Assembly: GCA_025612375.1 (NCBI GenBank) | Contig: JAAXKN010000018.1 | Span: forward strand, 1-64,000 | DNA from: Ignavibacteria bacterium | GTDB taxonomy: Bacteria > Bacteroidota > Ignavibacteria > Ignavibacteriales > SURF-24 | Direction: 5' to 3' | DNA: 64,000 bases | Part shown: piece after piece, positions 1-8,081 of the stretch | Layout of the letters: the number at the start of each line of letters is the position of its first letter | Numbering within the stretch: the first letter of the stretch is position 1 | Position numbers and translations under genes: made by a program | The notes under the pieces: generated by a model | Database searches by the model: none | Seen by the model: the letters and a program-made list of their open reading frames with translations, nothing else | Told to the model about the DNA's origin: nothing

Positions 1-31
1 ACTACGCTTATGTATACTTTTTCAAATCCAT

Positions 32-787
32 TTACACAAAAAGATTTACACTCCCATAAATAGCTGTAGGATCAGTAGCTGTCCAGCTTGTGCTGCCATA
101 ATACACTGTTGGTTCTTCTTCAAAATAATATACAAATCCGTCACCGGGATAAAACCAGATTCTTCTGTAATGATTATCACAACCATTAGTTGGCATATCC
201 GAATTTATTTCAACCTTTGCATAACCGTATTTATCATTGCCATCTTCAACATATAGTCCAACCCATTGATTCTTATCAACATTCCTTAGTGTAGTTTTTG
301 AACCATCCGCCATTAAAATCTGGATAAAATCATAATCATCACTAAACTCTTTTAATCTGTTTGAAAAATGATAGCCAGATACCAGCAGAGGCACATTTTC
401 TCCCTTGGAATCAGGATGGATAAAATTAAAGATCTCAAAATTCAAAGTCTGAAGGGCATATCCCTTATAGCCTAAAATCCATTCCGGGGCATTAACCATA
501 TATCCTGAATAATTGGGATCGCAGTACATAAATGCCCTGTGCTCAACATTGTTGCTGTACATAACGGAAAAGTCGCCACCCATTTCATTGGGCAGACTAA
601 GTTTAGTCTTAAAATTCAATAGGAGATTTCCGTCAAAGTCACTTATTTGCTCTATATTGTTTCCAATATCTTTAACCAGCCCACGCCCATTTCCTTTATC
701 AGCACTGGTTGCTGTTGGTATTGTTTGTGGAAAGATACTGTAATTAAGACCAAGGAAAATAAACAGTGAAATAATCAGGTTTCTCAT
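32..787 (-). CDS. Secreted protein, RHS-like N-terminus, apparently truncated
   Basis: The protein is about 251 residues from the ATG at 787; a TTG 15 bases upstream is less likely. It opens with a hydrophobic signal peptide (MRNLIISLFIFLGLNYSIF). The next part, with the phrases GNGRGLVKDIGNN and LLNFKTKLSLP, resembles the start of large secreted RHS/YD-repeat proteins, which normally run to well over 1000 residues. This one stops after about 250 residues, just past a TATDPTAIY phrase, with no YD repeats and no sorting domain. Another frame is open from that point to the window edge, so a frameshifted or decayed copy is possible. Function is unknown, and the RHS link is a resemblance only. 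Confidence 0.5.
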   Translation of the reverse strand: MRNLIISLFIFLGLNYSIFPQTIPTATSADKGNGRGLVKDIGNNIEQISDFDGNLLLNFKTKLSLPNEMGGDFSVMYSNNVEHRAFMYCDPNYSGYMVNAPEWILGYKGYALQTLNFEIFNFIHPDSKGENVPLLVSGYHFSNRLKEFSDDYDFIQILMADGSKTTLRNVDKNQWVGLYVEDGNDKYGYAKVEINSDMPTNGCDNHYRRIWFYPGDGFVYYFEEEPTVYYGSTSWTATDPTAIYGSVNLFV

Positions 788-802
788 CGTAATTAGATCC
801 AA

Positions 803-1729
803 TTATATTGAAGAATTATTATTAACATTTCTAAATCCCGATGCTAAAAGTGTTTTTTAAGACGTTGTCTCTTGAAAAGAAAATTTCAGAAGAGGTTTTC
901 ATTTATAAGGTTAAAGAACTAATGTAATAAAAACCTCTTGGCTAGCATCTACGCCAAGCATATTTTATTTGTATACTTATATATATGGTGACAAAGAGCG
1001 TTTTCGGAAAATTATTTCAAAAAAAATAAAATATTTTTTAGAGGATCAGTATTTTGTTTTACAAATGTAAGTTCCAGAGATTAACATCTCCAATTACGGG
1101 CATCTGCTGATCTAAAACACATGCATAGTACTATTCTTTATCTTTGCGGGAATTTATTTTTAATGCTCTGATCCGTCTGGGTGTCTTTAATCTATTTATT
1201 GCCTGTAAAGATGAAACACTTTTAATATAAAGGTTTTGTCAAAATGTGAGAAAAAGAAGTAGGGTCTTAAATTGTTCAACTGTTCTTAATATTTTGCTAT
1301 GTAGGTCTTTATAAAATATTGGAGCTTAAAATAGCGATAACACACATTATCGTCAAGAATATTTTATTATTTCGTTTCAATTGTTTGTTTTAGATTATTT
1401 TGCCGGCTAAATTGATTTGCGGTTCGGATATTTTTAATTTAATATTGACTCCAAGATAGAAGAAAATCTAAATAAAAGACCCAATAAGGCTTTTAGTTCC
1501 AATCGGGATCAAATTATTATTTTATAATTCTAAACATTCAGCAAGAACAGTTTCAAAATGGACATCACTAACTTAAAATACAGTAACATCCCGGGTACTG
1601 ACCTATTTTTGAGTTTTTGTAGCAGTATTGTATGAATTGGTAAGGGTTTGAAATTAGGGCATTTCCTTTTTACCTTAAATATATAGGACATTTTTTCAAT
1701 TAAAGCATTTTCTTTTAAGAGGAAGAGAT
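803..1729. other. AT-rich intergenic region without a recognised gene
   Basis: About 930 bases with no convincing coding frame on either strand. It is very AT-rich and holds the divergent promoters of the flanking genes. The only structure seen is a weak hairpin at 937-958 (6-bp arms CTTGGC/GCCAAG, 10-base loop). A purine-rich stretch just before 1730 (AAGAGGAAGAG) is the ribosome binding site of the M48 protease. Confidence 0.5.
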
Positions 1730-2539
1730 ATGAAGCGATTTAAGAAATTTTATTTGTTGTTCCTTTTGCTTGCCGCATTTTCTCTGGAATGCAGTACAGT
1801 TCCGCTTACGGGAAGAAGGCAGCTGGACCTGGTACCGGCTTCGCAGATGCTGTCCATGAGCTTCCAGCAGTACGGGGAATTCTTAAAGCAGAATAAGTTA
1901 AGTACTGACGCCAATGCCACGGCAATGGTAAAGCGTGTAGGTCAGAGGATTCAGCATGCAGTAGAAAAATACATGGCCGATAATAACCTTTCGGATCAGC
2001 TGAAGGGCTATCAGTGGGAGTTTAATCTTGTTGAAAGCAAGGAAGTAAACGCCTGGTGCATGCCGGGAGGAAAGGTTGTTGTTTATACGGGGATACTCCC
2101 TTTGACGCAGGATGAGTCGGGTCTGGCGGTGGTTCTCGGGCACGAGATTTCGCATGCTGTGGCAAAGCATGGCGATGAAAGGATGAGTCAGGGCCTATTA
2201 ACCCAGCTTGGAGGTGTAGCCTTGCAGGTAGCACTTCAGAGCAAGCCGCAGCAGACTCAGCAGCTCTTTATGGCAGCCTTTGGGGTGGGAGCACAGGTAG
2301 GAATACTGCTGCCTTTCAGCCGCACGCAGGAAAGCGAGGCGGATCACCTGGGGCTTATATTCATGTCAATGGCGGGTTACGATCCTAATACGGCATTAAG
2401 TTTCTGGCAGAGAATGGCAGCCCAGAGCAAGGGAGCCCCTCCGGAGTTTTTAAGCGACCATCCTTCGGATCAGAGCAGAATAAATAAGATTAAGGATGAA
2501 ATTCCCGAAGCGATGAAGTATTATAATAAAGGTTCATGA
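1730..2539 (+). CDS. M48 family zinc metalloprotease, lipoprotein
   Basis: A 269-residue M48 peptidase of the LoiP/YcaL/BepA-like group, which takes part in envelope protein quality control. The N-terminus is a lipoprotein signal: a hydrophobic stretch ending FSLEC, then STVPLTGRRQL, a sequence typical of this family directly after the lipidated cysteine. The zinc site is visible as HEISHAVAKH (HExxH, about residues 139-143), with the third ligand in ESEADHLGL (about residues 200-208). The ATG at 1730 follows AAGAGGAAGAG. The gene stands alone and is closed by a hairpin terminator at 2557-2590. The catalytic residues are intact. Confidence 0.9.
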   Translation: MKRFKKFYLLFLLLAAFSLECSTVPLTGRRQLDLVPASQMLSMSFQQYGEFLKQNKLSTDANATAMVKRVGQRIQHAVEKYMADNNLSDQLKGYQWEFNLVESKEVNAWCMPGGKVVVYTGILPLTQDESGLAVVLGHEISHAVAKHGDERMSQGLLTQLGGVALQVALQSKPQQTQQLFMAAFGVGAQVGILLPFSRTQESEADHLGLIFMSMAGYDPNTALSFWQRMAAQSKGAPPEFLSDHPSDQSRINKIKDEIPEAMKYYNKGS

Positions 2540-2556
2540 TTTCGAAAGTTGAAGAA

Positions 2557-2590
2557 AAGCCGCCCGGAAATAAACGAGGCGGCTTTTTTT
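2557..2590 (+). terminator. Rho-independent terminator of the M48 gene
   Basis: Perfect 8-bp stem AAGCCGCC (2557-2564) / GGCGGCTT (2578-2585) with a 13-base loop, followed by a T run. It lies 18 bases after the stop codon. Confidence 0.9.
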
Positions 2591-2644
2591 GTATGGGGCA
2601 AGTTAACCCATGCGTTATATAAAATAACATAAAACTGAGGCTTA

Positions 2645-4099
2645 ATGATCCCTGTTGAATATTACATACTGATATCGTCTATATTGATACTTATAAGTAT
2701 CGGGATCGCAAGATTTTCCCATAATCTTGGAATTCCTACTCTGCTACTTTTTATTGGCATAGGCATGCTTGCAGGCTCTGAGGGAATAGGAGGCATTGAG
2801 TTTGATAACGCATATATTGCCCAGACAGTAGGTATTATTGCGCTTATATTTATACTTTTTTCCGGAGGACTCGGCACCGACTGGACAGAGGTCAGGCCGG
2901 TTTTAAGGGATTCTTTAAGCCTGGCAACCCTGGGAGTATTTCTTACGGCAATAATTACGGGTCTATTGGCTTACATGGTGCTTGACCTTTCATTATTGGC
3001 CTGTATTTTAATCGGTTCAATTGTATCCTCGACCGATGCAGCAGCAGTCTTTGCGGTACTGAGGTCAAAGAATGTTTCGCTGAAGAACAGGCTAAAACCG
3101 CTTCTTGAATTGGAATCGGGCAGTAATGATCCGATGGCGGTTTTTCTTACTCTGGGGCTTATACAGTTAAATCTGAAGCCGGATACTTCCCTTTGGAATC
3201 TGCTTGGATTGTTTTTGATGCAGATGGGGCTGGGATCTGTAATTGGTTTAGCTTCAGGAAGAGGGATTGCATTCCTTATAAATTATCTAAAAGTACCCTA
3301 CCAGGGTGTTTACCCGGTATTACTGCTGGCGTCTGCATGTTTTGTATATTCAGCTACAGCCTTACTTAACGGCAGCGGTTTTCTTGCCGTTTATATTGCG
3401 GGCATTGTAATCGGGAATCAGGAAATAGTTCACAAAAAAGTCCTGAACAGGTTTTTCGACAGCATGGCGTGGTTAAGCCAGATTTGTGTGTTCCTGATAC
3501 TGGGACTTCTTGTATTTCCTTCCAGGCTGATAAAAGTAACTGAAAGCGGGCTTTTATTGTCGTTCTTTCTGATCTTTATTGCCCGGCCGCTGAGTGTGTT
3601 TATTTCGATGATCTTTTCAAAATTCAGCTTCAGGGAAAAGCTCTTTATTTCGTGGGTTGGATTAAGAGGTGCGGTTCCGATCGTATTGGCAACTTTCCCA
3701 TTGATGTATGGCGTTCAGGGAGCAGGTTTTTTCTTTAGTCTTGTTTTCTTTATTGTGCTTACATCGGCACTGCTTCAGGGATGGACAATAAACCCCATGG
3801 CAAGGCTCCTGAAGGTTGATACTCCGGAGGTGAAAGTGCCGCAATCCCCGATTGAGTTTTCGCAGGTTGAAGGGATGGATGCAGACCTGGTGGACTTTTA
3901 TGTTTTTGAGGGCTCGAAGAACGTGGGGAAATCGCTTGTAGAGCTCAGGCTTCCTCACGACAGCCTGGTAGTCCTTATAAACCGCAATGAAAACTATATT
4001 GTGCCATCCGGAGGGACAACAATTGAAAATGGGGATATTTTACTTATATTGGTCTCAAATGAGAACCTGAACAAGGTAAAAGAAATACTTTCCCGCTGA
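2645..4099 (+). CDS. CPA1-type K+(Na+)/H+ antiporter with C-terminal TrkA_C domain
   Basis: A 484-residue inner-membrane antiporter resembling NhaP2/CvrA. It has about 12 hydrophobic segments across residues 5-385. The conserved Asp-containing motif SSTDAAAVF (about 122-130) and the ESGSNDPMAVFLT motif (about 157-169, with the essential ND pair) mark the CPA1 family. The last 75 residues or so form a soluble TrkA_C-like domain (VGKSLVELRLP ... NGDILLIL), which in NhaP2-type proteins senses nucleotides or cations. The expected role is K+/H+ exchange in pH and osmotic homeostasis. It starts 55 bases after the M48 terminator and converges on the lyase gene with only 11 bases between. Confidence 0.88.
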   Translation: MIPVEYYILISSILILISIGIARFSHNLGIPTLLLFIGIGMLAGSEGIGGIEFDNAYIAQTVGIIALIFILFSGGLGTDWTEVRPVLRDSLSLATLGVFLTAIITGLLAYMVLDLSLLACILIGSIVSSTDAAAVFAVLRSKNVSLKNRLKPLLELESGSNDPMAVFLTLGLIQLNLKPDTSLWNLLGLFLMQMGLGSVIGLASGRGIAFLINYLKVPYQGVYPVLLLASACFVYSATALLNGSGFLAVYIAGIVIGNQEIVHKKVLNRFFDSMAWLSQICVFLILGLLVFPSRLIKVTESGLLLSFFLIFIARPLSVFISMIFSKFSFREKLFISWVGLRGAVPIVLATFPLMYGVQGAGFFFSLVFFIVLTSALLQGWTINPMARLLKVDTPEVKVPQSPIEFSQVEGMDADLVDFYVFEGSKNVGKSLVELRLPHDSLVVLINRNENYIVPSGGTTIENGDILLILVSNENLNKVKEILSR

Positions 4100-4110
4100 C
4101 CGCGGTTTAT

Positions 4111-5058
4111 TTATTTCAAACCCAGATATTCCGCTTTATTAAGCAGGGCCTTTGCCAAGCGGATGGTTGCGCGGTCGACCATGCGGCCATCGAGCGATAC
4201 GGCGCCGCGGCCCTGGGATTCCGCCTCCATGTGGGCTTCGACAATTCTCCTGGCGCGTTCAATTTCCTCCGGGGATGGAGAATAAACTTCATTTATGACG
4301 TCAATTTGCGAGGGATGGATTGCCCATTTGCCGTCGCAGCCCAAGGCAAGGGAGAGTTCACAGGATTTCCTGAGGCCTTCGGGGTCATTATAATTTCCGA
4401 AGGGGGCGTCAATTACCTGGAGCCCATTTGCCTTTGCCGCCACAACCATACGGCTTAAGGCGTAATGCCAGCGGTGGCCGGGGTAGATAGCCTCTTCATT
4501 TTCACCGTGACCTGAAATTGATATCAGGCGCGCCCCGATGGAGGCAGAAAAGTCGGCTATTCCGAAGACCAAAGAGACGGCTCTTTCAGTGGAGCGGGCG
4601 ATTTCAGAAATGTTTTCCATGCCTTCGGCAGTTTCGATGCTGAGTTCAAGGGCGATTTTTTTTCTATTCCCGGCGCTGCTTTCAATGCCGTCCAAAAGGC
4701 GGCTTACGAAATGGGAGTCGGCAGTGCTTTCCACCTTAGGGATAACAATTGAATCTATTCTATCTCCTGCTTCCTCTACAAGGCTTATAATATCCTTATA
4801 TGCAAAAGGTGTATCGACCGCGTTTACTCTGACTGAAACGGTTTTATCTGCCCAGTCGGTTTCTTTAAGAGAAGACAGGACCACACTTCTGGCTTCTTCT
4901 TTAGAGTCGACGGGTACGCTGTCCTCCAGGTCGAGCATTATAACGTCGGCGTTGGATTTAGATGCCTTAAGGTGCATTTTTTGTATATGTCCCGGCACCG
5001 ACAAAACGGAGCGGCGGGGTTTTGAAGAAAATTCTTTTGTTTCCAAGATTTTATTCAT
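4111..5058 (-). CDS. HpcH/HpaI (CitE-like) CoA-ester lyase
   Basis: A 315-residue TIM-barrel lyase of the CitE / malyl-CoA lyase family, which cleaves or condenses beta-hydroxyacyl-CoA (or acyl-carrier) esters. Family motifs are present: RSVLSVPGH near the N-terminus, the metal-site MLDLEDSVP, VIPKVES, the catalytic-region LSIETAEGM, FGIADFSASIG, and the C-terminal GKWAIHPSQI. The protein is last in a minus-strand operon, 8 bases after the ribulokinase-like gene. No citrate lyase partners (CitC, CitD, CitF) are nearby, so a true citrate lyase is unlikely. The role beside a sugar kinase and polyol dehydrogenase is unclear; release of glyoxylate or acetyl-CoA from a malyl-CoA-type ester is the family default. 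Confidence 0.82.
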   Translation of the reverse strand: MNKILETKEFSSKPRRSVLSVPGHIQKMHLKASKSNADVIMLDLEDSVPVDSKEEARSVVLSSLKETDWADKTVSVRVNAVDTPFAYKDIISLVEEAGDRIDSIVIPKVESTADSHFVSRLLDGIESSAGNRKKIALELSIETAEGMENISEIARSTERAVSLVFGIADFSASIGARLISISGHGENEEAIYPGHRWHYALSRMVVAAKANGLQVIDAPFGNYNDPEGLRKSCELSLALGCDGKWAIHPSQIDVINEVYSPSPEEIERARRIVEAHMEAESQGRGAVSLDGRMVDRATIRLAKALLNKAEYLGLK

Positions 5059-5066
5059 TATTAATT

Positions 5067-6764
5067 CTATTTTAATTTTCTTTTTTCGTCACGGATTTTA
5101 ATTAAAGTTTTCATGACGTTACTAAGGTTTCCGTGCCATGAGGCTGTTCCGAAGGATTCATAAAGCTGTGTGTATAAGGAAAAGAGCTCTTTGTACGTTT
5201 TACCATTTTCAGCGTCAGGATAATAGGATTTTGCAATTCCTGTCATTTTCCCGCGGGCTTCTTCAAGGCTCATAAAGCCGCCTTTTTCTTTCCCTGCTGC
5301 AACGCTTGAAAGGATTGCGGCACCCAGGGCACCGGTCTGTTCACTTTTTGCCAGGTGAATGGTCTTACCCGTTACATCGGCATAGATCTGCATTAGGAGA
5401 GGGTTATTAAGCGCCAAGCCTCCGCATGCAATAATATCCTTAAAGCCGAGCCCGTTTTCTTCCAGTCTGTTAATGATTGTCAGTGCCCCGAAGGCGGTAG
5501 ATTCGATTAAAGCGCGGTAGATTTCAGGTGCCGAGGTGTAGAGGCTTTGCCCCAGTATGAGGCCGCTTAGCCGGGGATCCATAAAAACCGAGCGGTTGCC
5601 GTTATTCCAGTCGAGTGCCAGGAGACCTGTTTCCCCTGCCGAGAGCTTCATGGCCTCAAGGCCCAGGCTGTTAAACTTCTCCTTTAGAGTATTGCCATAT
5701 TCAGCGGGAGTAAGTTCCTTTACGAACCAGAGGAGCATGTCGCCAACAGCAGGCTGCCCGGCTTCAATGCCGTAGTATCCAGGGACAATTGAATCGGGGA
5801 CGACGCCGCTAATGCCTGGAAGGTAATTAACCGGTTTATCCTTGGGCCATATCATCATGTCGCACGTGCTGGTGCCTATAATTTTAACCAGTTTGCCGGG
5901 TTCAATTCCTGAGCCTACGGCTCCCGCGTGTGCATCAACGCAACCCGTGGAAATTACCACACTTTCAGAAAGCCCAAGTTTTTCTGCCCAGAGCCTGGAA
6001 AGATTTCCTGCGGGGATTATGGATGGGACGGCTTTTTCATAAAGCCTTCCCCTCAGGAGGGCAAGTTCAGGGTGAACGAGAGCAAGGAACTGTTCGTCAG
6101 GAAGTCCTCCCCATTCATCGTTATACATCGCCTTATGGCCTGCAGCAGAGATGCAGCGTTTAATATTACGGGAGTCAGTCTCCCCTGTTAAAACGGCAGG
6201 TATATAGTCCGATATTTCAACAAAGCTGAAAGCCTTGTGGAAAACCTCAGGGTCTTCATTTAAACAGTGCAGGATCTTGCTCCAGAACCATTCGACGGAG
6301 TACACGCCTCCAATTTTCATGAGATAAAGAGGGCGTTTATCCTTTGCCAGGCGGGTTATTTTTTCAGACTCACTAATACTCGAATGATCCTTCCAGAGCC
6401 AGACCATGGCGTTAAGGTTATTCCTAAATTCAGGCTTCATGCATAAAGGGGTCATGTTTTCATCTACGGGAAGAACGCTGCTTGAGGTGGCGTCGACGCC
6501 GATACTGATAATATCCCGGGCATCAAAGTCCTTAGTGCTGCGGGCGGATTCAATTGAGGCTTTAATTATGTACTCCAGGCCTTCAATATAGTCCTGCGGA
6601 TTCTGCCTGGCGACCGAAGGGTTCCCGGGATCTGTAATTATGCCGCTTTGGCCCGATGGGTAGTTAAAAACCGCGGAGGCTATTTCACTTCCGTCAGAAA
6701 GGTCCGCAATAATAGCGCGGCAGGAGTTTGTGCCGAAATCGAGTCCCAGTGAATATTTTTTCAT
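5067..6764 (-). CDS. araB: Ribulokinase-like FGGY carbohydrate kinase
   Basis: A 565-residue FGGY-family kinase of the ribulokinase (AraB) type, close to the family length of about 560. The first ATP/sugar-binding signature GLDFGTNSCRA lies at residues 8-18. Further AraB-like features are IGVDATSSSVLPVD, the insert with VWLWKDH, ISTGCVDAHAGAVGSG and IGTSTCDMMIW, and in the C-terminal half the ATP-site IACGGLALNNPLLMQIYAD. It is expected to phosphorylate L-ribulose or a related ketopentose with ATP in the cytoplasm. It lies 21 bases downstream of the polyol dehydrogenase and 8 bases upstream of the CitE-like lyase. AraA and AraD are not in the window, so the exact sugar is inferred. Confidence 0.85.
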   Translation of the reverse strand: MKKYSLGLDFGTNSCRAIIADLSDGSEIASAVFNYPSGQSGIITDPGNPSVARQNPQDYIEGLEYIIKASIESARSTKDFDARDIISIGVDATSSSVLPVDENMTPLCMKPEFRNNLNAMVWLWKDHSSISESEKITRLAKDKRPLYLMKIGGVYSVEWFWSKILHCLNEDPEVFHKAFSFVEISDYIPAVLTGETDSRNIKRCISAAGHKAMYNDEWGGLPDEQFLALVHPELALLRGRLYEKAVPSIIPAGNLSRLWAEKLGLSESVVISTGCVDAHAGAVGSGIEPGKLVKIIGTSTCDMMIWPKDKPVNYLPGISGVVPDSIVPGYYGIEAGQPAVGDMLLWFVKELTPAEYGNTLKEKFNSLGLEAMKLSAGETGLLALDWNNGNRSVFMDPRLSGLILGQSLYTSAPEIYRALIESTAFGALTIINRLEENGLGFKDIIACGGLALNNPLLMQIYADVTGKTIHLAKSEQTGALGAAILSSVAAGKEKGGFMSLEEARGKMTGIAKSYYPDAENGKTYKELFSLYTQLYESFGTASWHGNLSNVMKTLIKIRDEKRKLK

Positions 6765-6785
6765 TTCCTTTCCCCCGCTGGAAAT

Positions 6786-7826
6786 TTAGTCGCCAAGTTT
6801 AATCATGGCTTTAATAACGCCGTCTTTATATGCGGCAACAGTTTCAAAAGCTTTCTGGGCTTCGTTAAGATTAAAGATGTGAGTAATCATCGTTTCCGCG
6901 GCCTGAGGGTTATCTAAAGCGAGCCTGATAGCATCGGGTATAGAGTTATTCTGGCGTCTGACGTTTTGAATGGTAATTTCCTTGCGCCTGAGTTTACTTA
7001 TGTTGAACTGAATGGTATCCGTCTCCGGAATGCCTACGATCATAAGTTTGCCGCCCGGTTTAAGTATGTCCACTGCCTGGTCCAGCGCCTGCTGCTGTCC
7101 GCAGCATTCAAAGACAATATCCATCTGCAGGGGTTCAATTTGGTTTAAGGATTTTGCGATATCTGTTTGACCGGGGTTGGCAGTCCAGAAGGCGCCGAGC
7201 CTTTTTGCCGCATCCAGGCGGTAGTTAAGTTTATCTGTAACGAATATTTTTCTTCCGGGATTTTTCTCCAAAGCCAGGAGCACGCTTAAGCCAATGGGTC
7301 CTGAGCCCAGTATGGCGATGTTCTTATAATCCCCTTCTCCTGCAAGCTTAACGGCGTAGGCGCCGATTGAAAGGGGTTCAACGAGGGCCGCGTTAAGAGA
7401 GGACATACTCTCGTCAATTACAAAGCAGTTTTCCTCAGGCATTACAACATATTCAGACAAGCATCCTTCATACTGGCCGGGAGCGCCCATGAAGCGGAGA
7501 TTACGGCATGTGTGCGGGCGGCCAGATAGGCACTGGTCGCAGTGTCCGCAGGATATTGCGGGTTCCACGGCAACCTTTTGACCCGGCTTAATTTTTTTCA
7601 CGCCTGTTCCAACTTTTTCAACAATAGCCGAGCATTCATGTCCGATAGAGAACGGAAAAGTAATCACCTGGTCGCCGATGCGGCCTTCGTTAAAGTAGTG
7701 GATATCGGAGCCGCAGACGCCGACGGTGGCAAGTCTGAGGAGGACTTCGTTATCGTGTTTAATTTCGGGCACCGGGGTGTCCTTTAGTTCCAGTTTTTTT
7801 ATTCCTGTAAGGAGGACAGATTTCAT
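6786..7826 (-). CDS. Zinc-dependent polyol dehydrogenase (sorbitol/xylitol DH-like MDR)
   Basis: A 346-residue medium-chain dehydrogenase/reductase. The catalytic zinc region shows GVCGSDIHYF (Cys near residue 38) and GHECSAIVEKVG (His-Glu, about 63-74). The structural zinc loop is CGHCDQCLSGRPHTC (four cysteines). The Rossmann NAD(P) motif is LGSGPIGL (about 170-177). The pattern best fits sorbitol/xylitol/arabitol dehydrogenases, which oxidise a polyol to a ketose. It is first in the operon with a ribulokinase-like kinase and a CitE-like lyase, which suggests polyol to ketopentose to ketopentose phosphate. A small palindrome GGCTTTTAAGCC (7886-7897) sits in the upstream region and could be an operator, though this is only suggestive. 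Confidence 0.85.
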   Translation of the reverse strand: MKSVLLTGIKKLELKDTPVPEIKHDNEVLLRLATVGVCGSDIHYFNEGRIGDQVITFPFSIGHECSAIVEKVGTGVKKIKPGQKVAVEPAISCGHCDQCLSGRPHTCRNLRFMGAPGQYEGCLSEYVVMPEENCFVIDESMSSLNAALVEPLSIGAYAVKLAGEGDYKNIAILGSGPIGLSVLLALEKNPGRKIFVTDKLNYRLDAAKRLGAFWTANPGQTDIAKSLNQIEPLQMDIVFECCGQQQALDQAVDILKPGGKLMIVGIPETDTIQFNISKLRRKEITIQNVRRQNNSIPDAIRLALDNPQAAETMITHIFNLNEAQKAFETVAAYKDGVIKAMIKLGD

Positions 7827-8081
7827 TGGGTATTCTTTCTTTTAATAAGAAGCACACATATAATGAATCAAAATAATAAAAATCGGGCTTTTAAGCCAAA
7901 AGAAAAGACACCAATGAAAATGTCCGTTTCCGTACAGAGATGTCCTTTAGCGCACATATAAAACAACGGATCCCCCTGGATTCAGCTATTTATTTCTTAT
8001 TATGCGTAAGTTTTCCCTTCTGGTATGTTAATTGTACAGAGTTTAATAATTTTCAATTTTTTATTTCAATACCGGTTAAAA

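Noticed and set aside
937-958. Hairpin as a terminator or small RNA
   Set aside because: Stem is only 6 bp with a 10-base loop and no clear T run; likely chance.
4111-5058. Citrate lyase beta subunit (CitE proper)
   Set aside because: No CitD, CitF or CitC neighbour; the protein fits the wider CoA-ester lyase family better.
8025-8081. ATG at 8025 as start of the permease
   Set aside because: The 19 extra residues are hydrophobic and unlike the family; MLKHYLIIAARNL at 8082 is the standard start.
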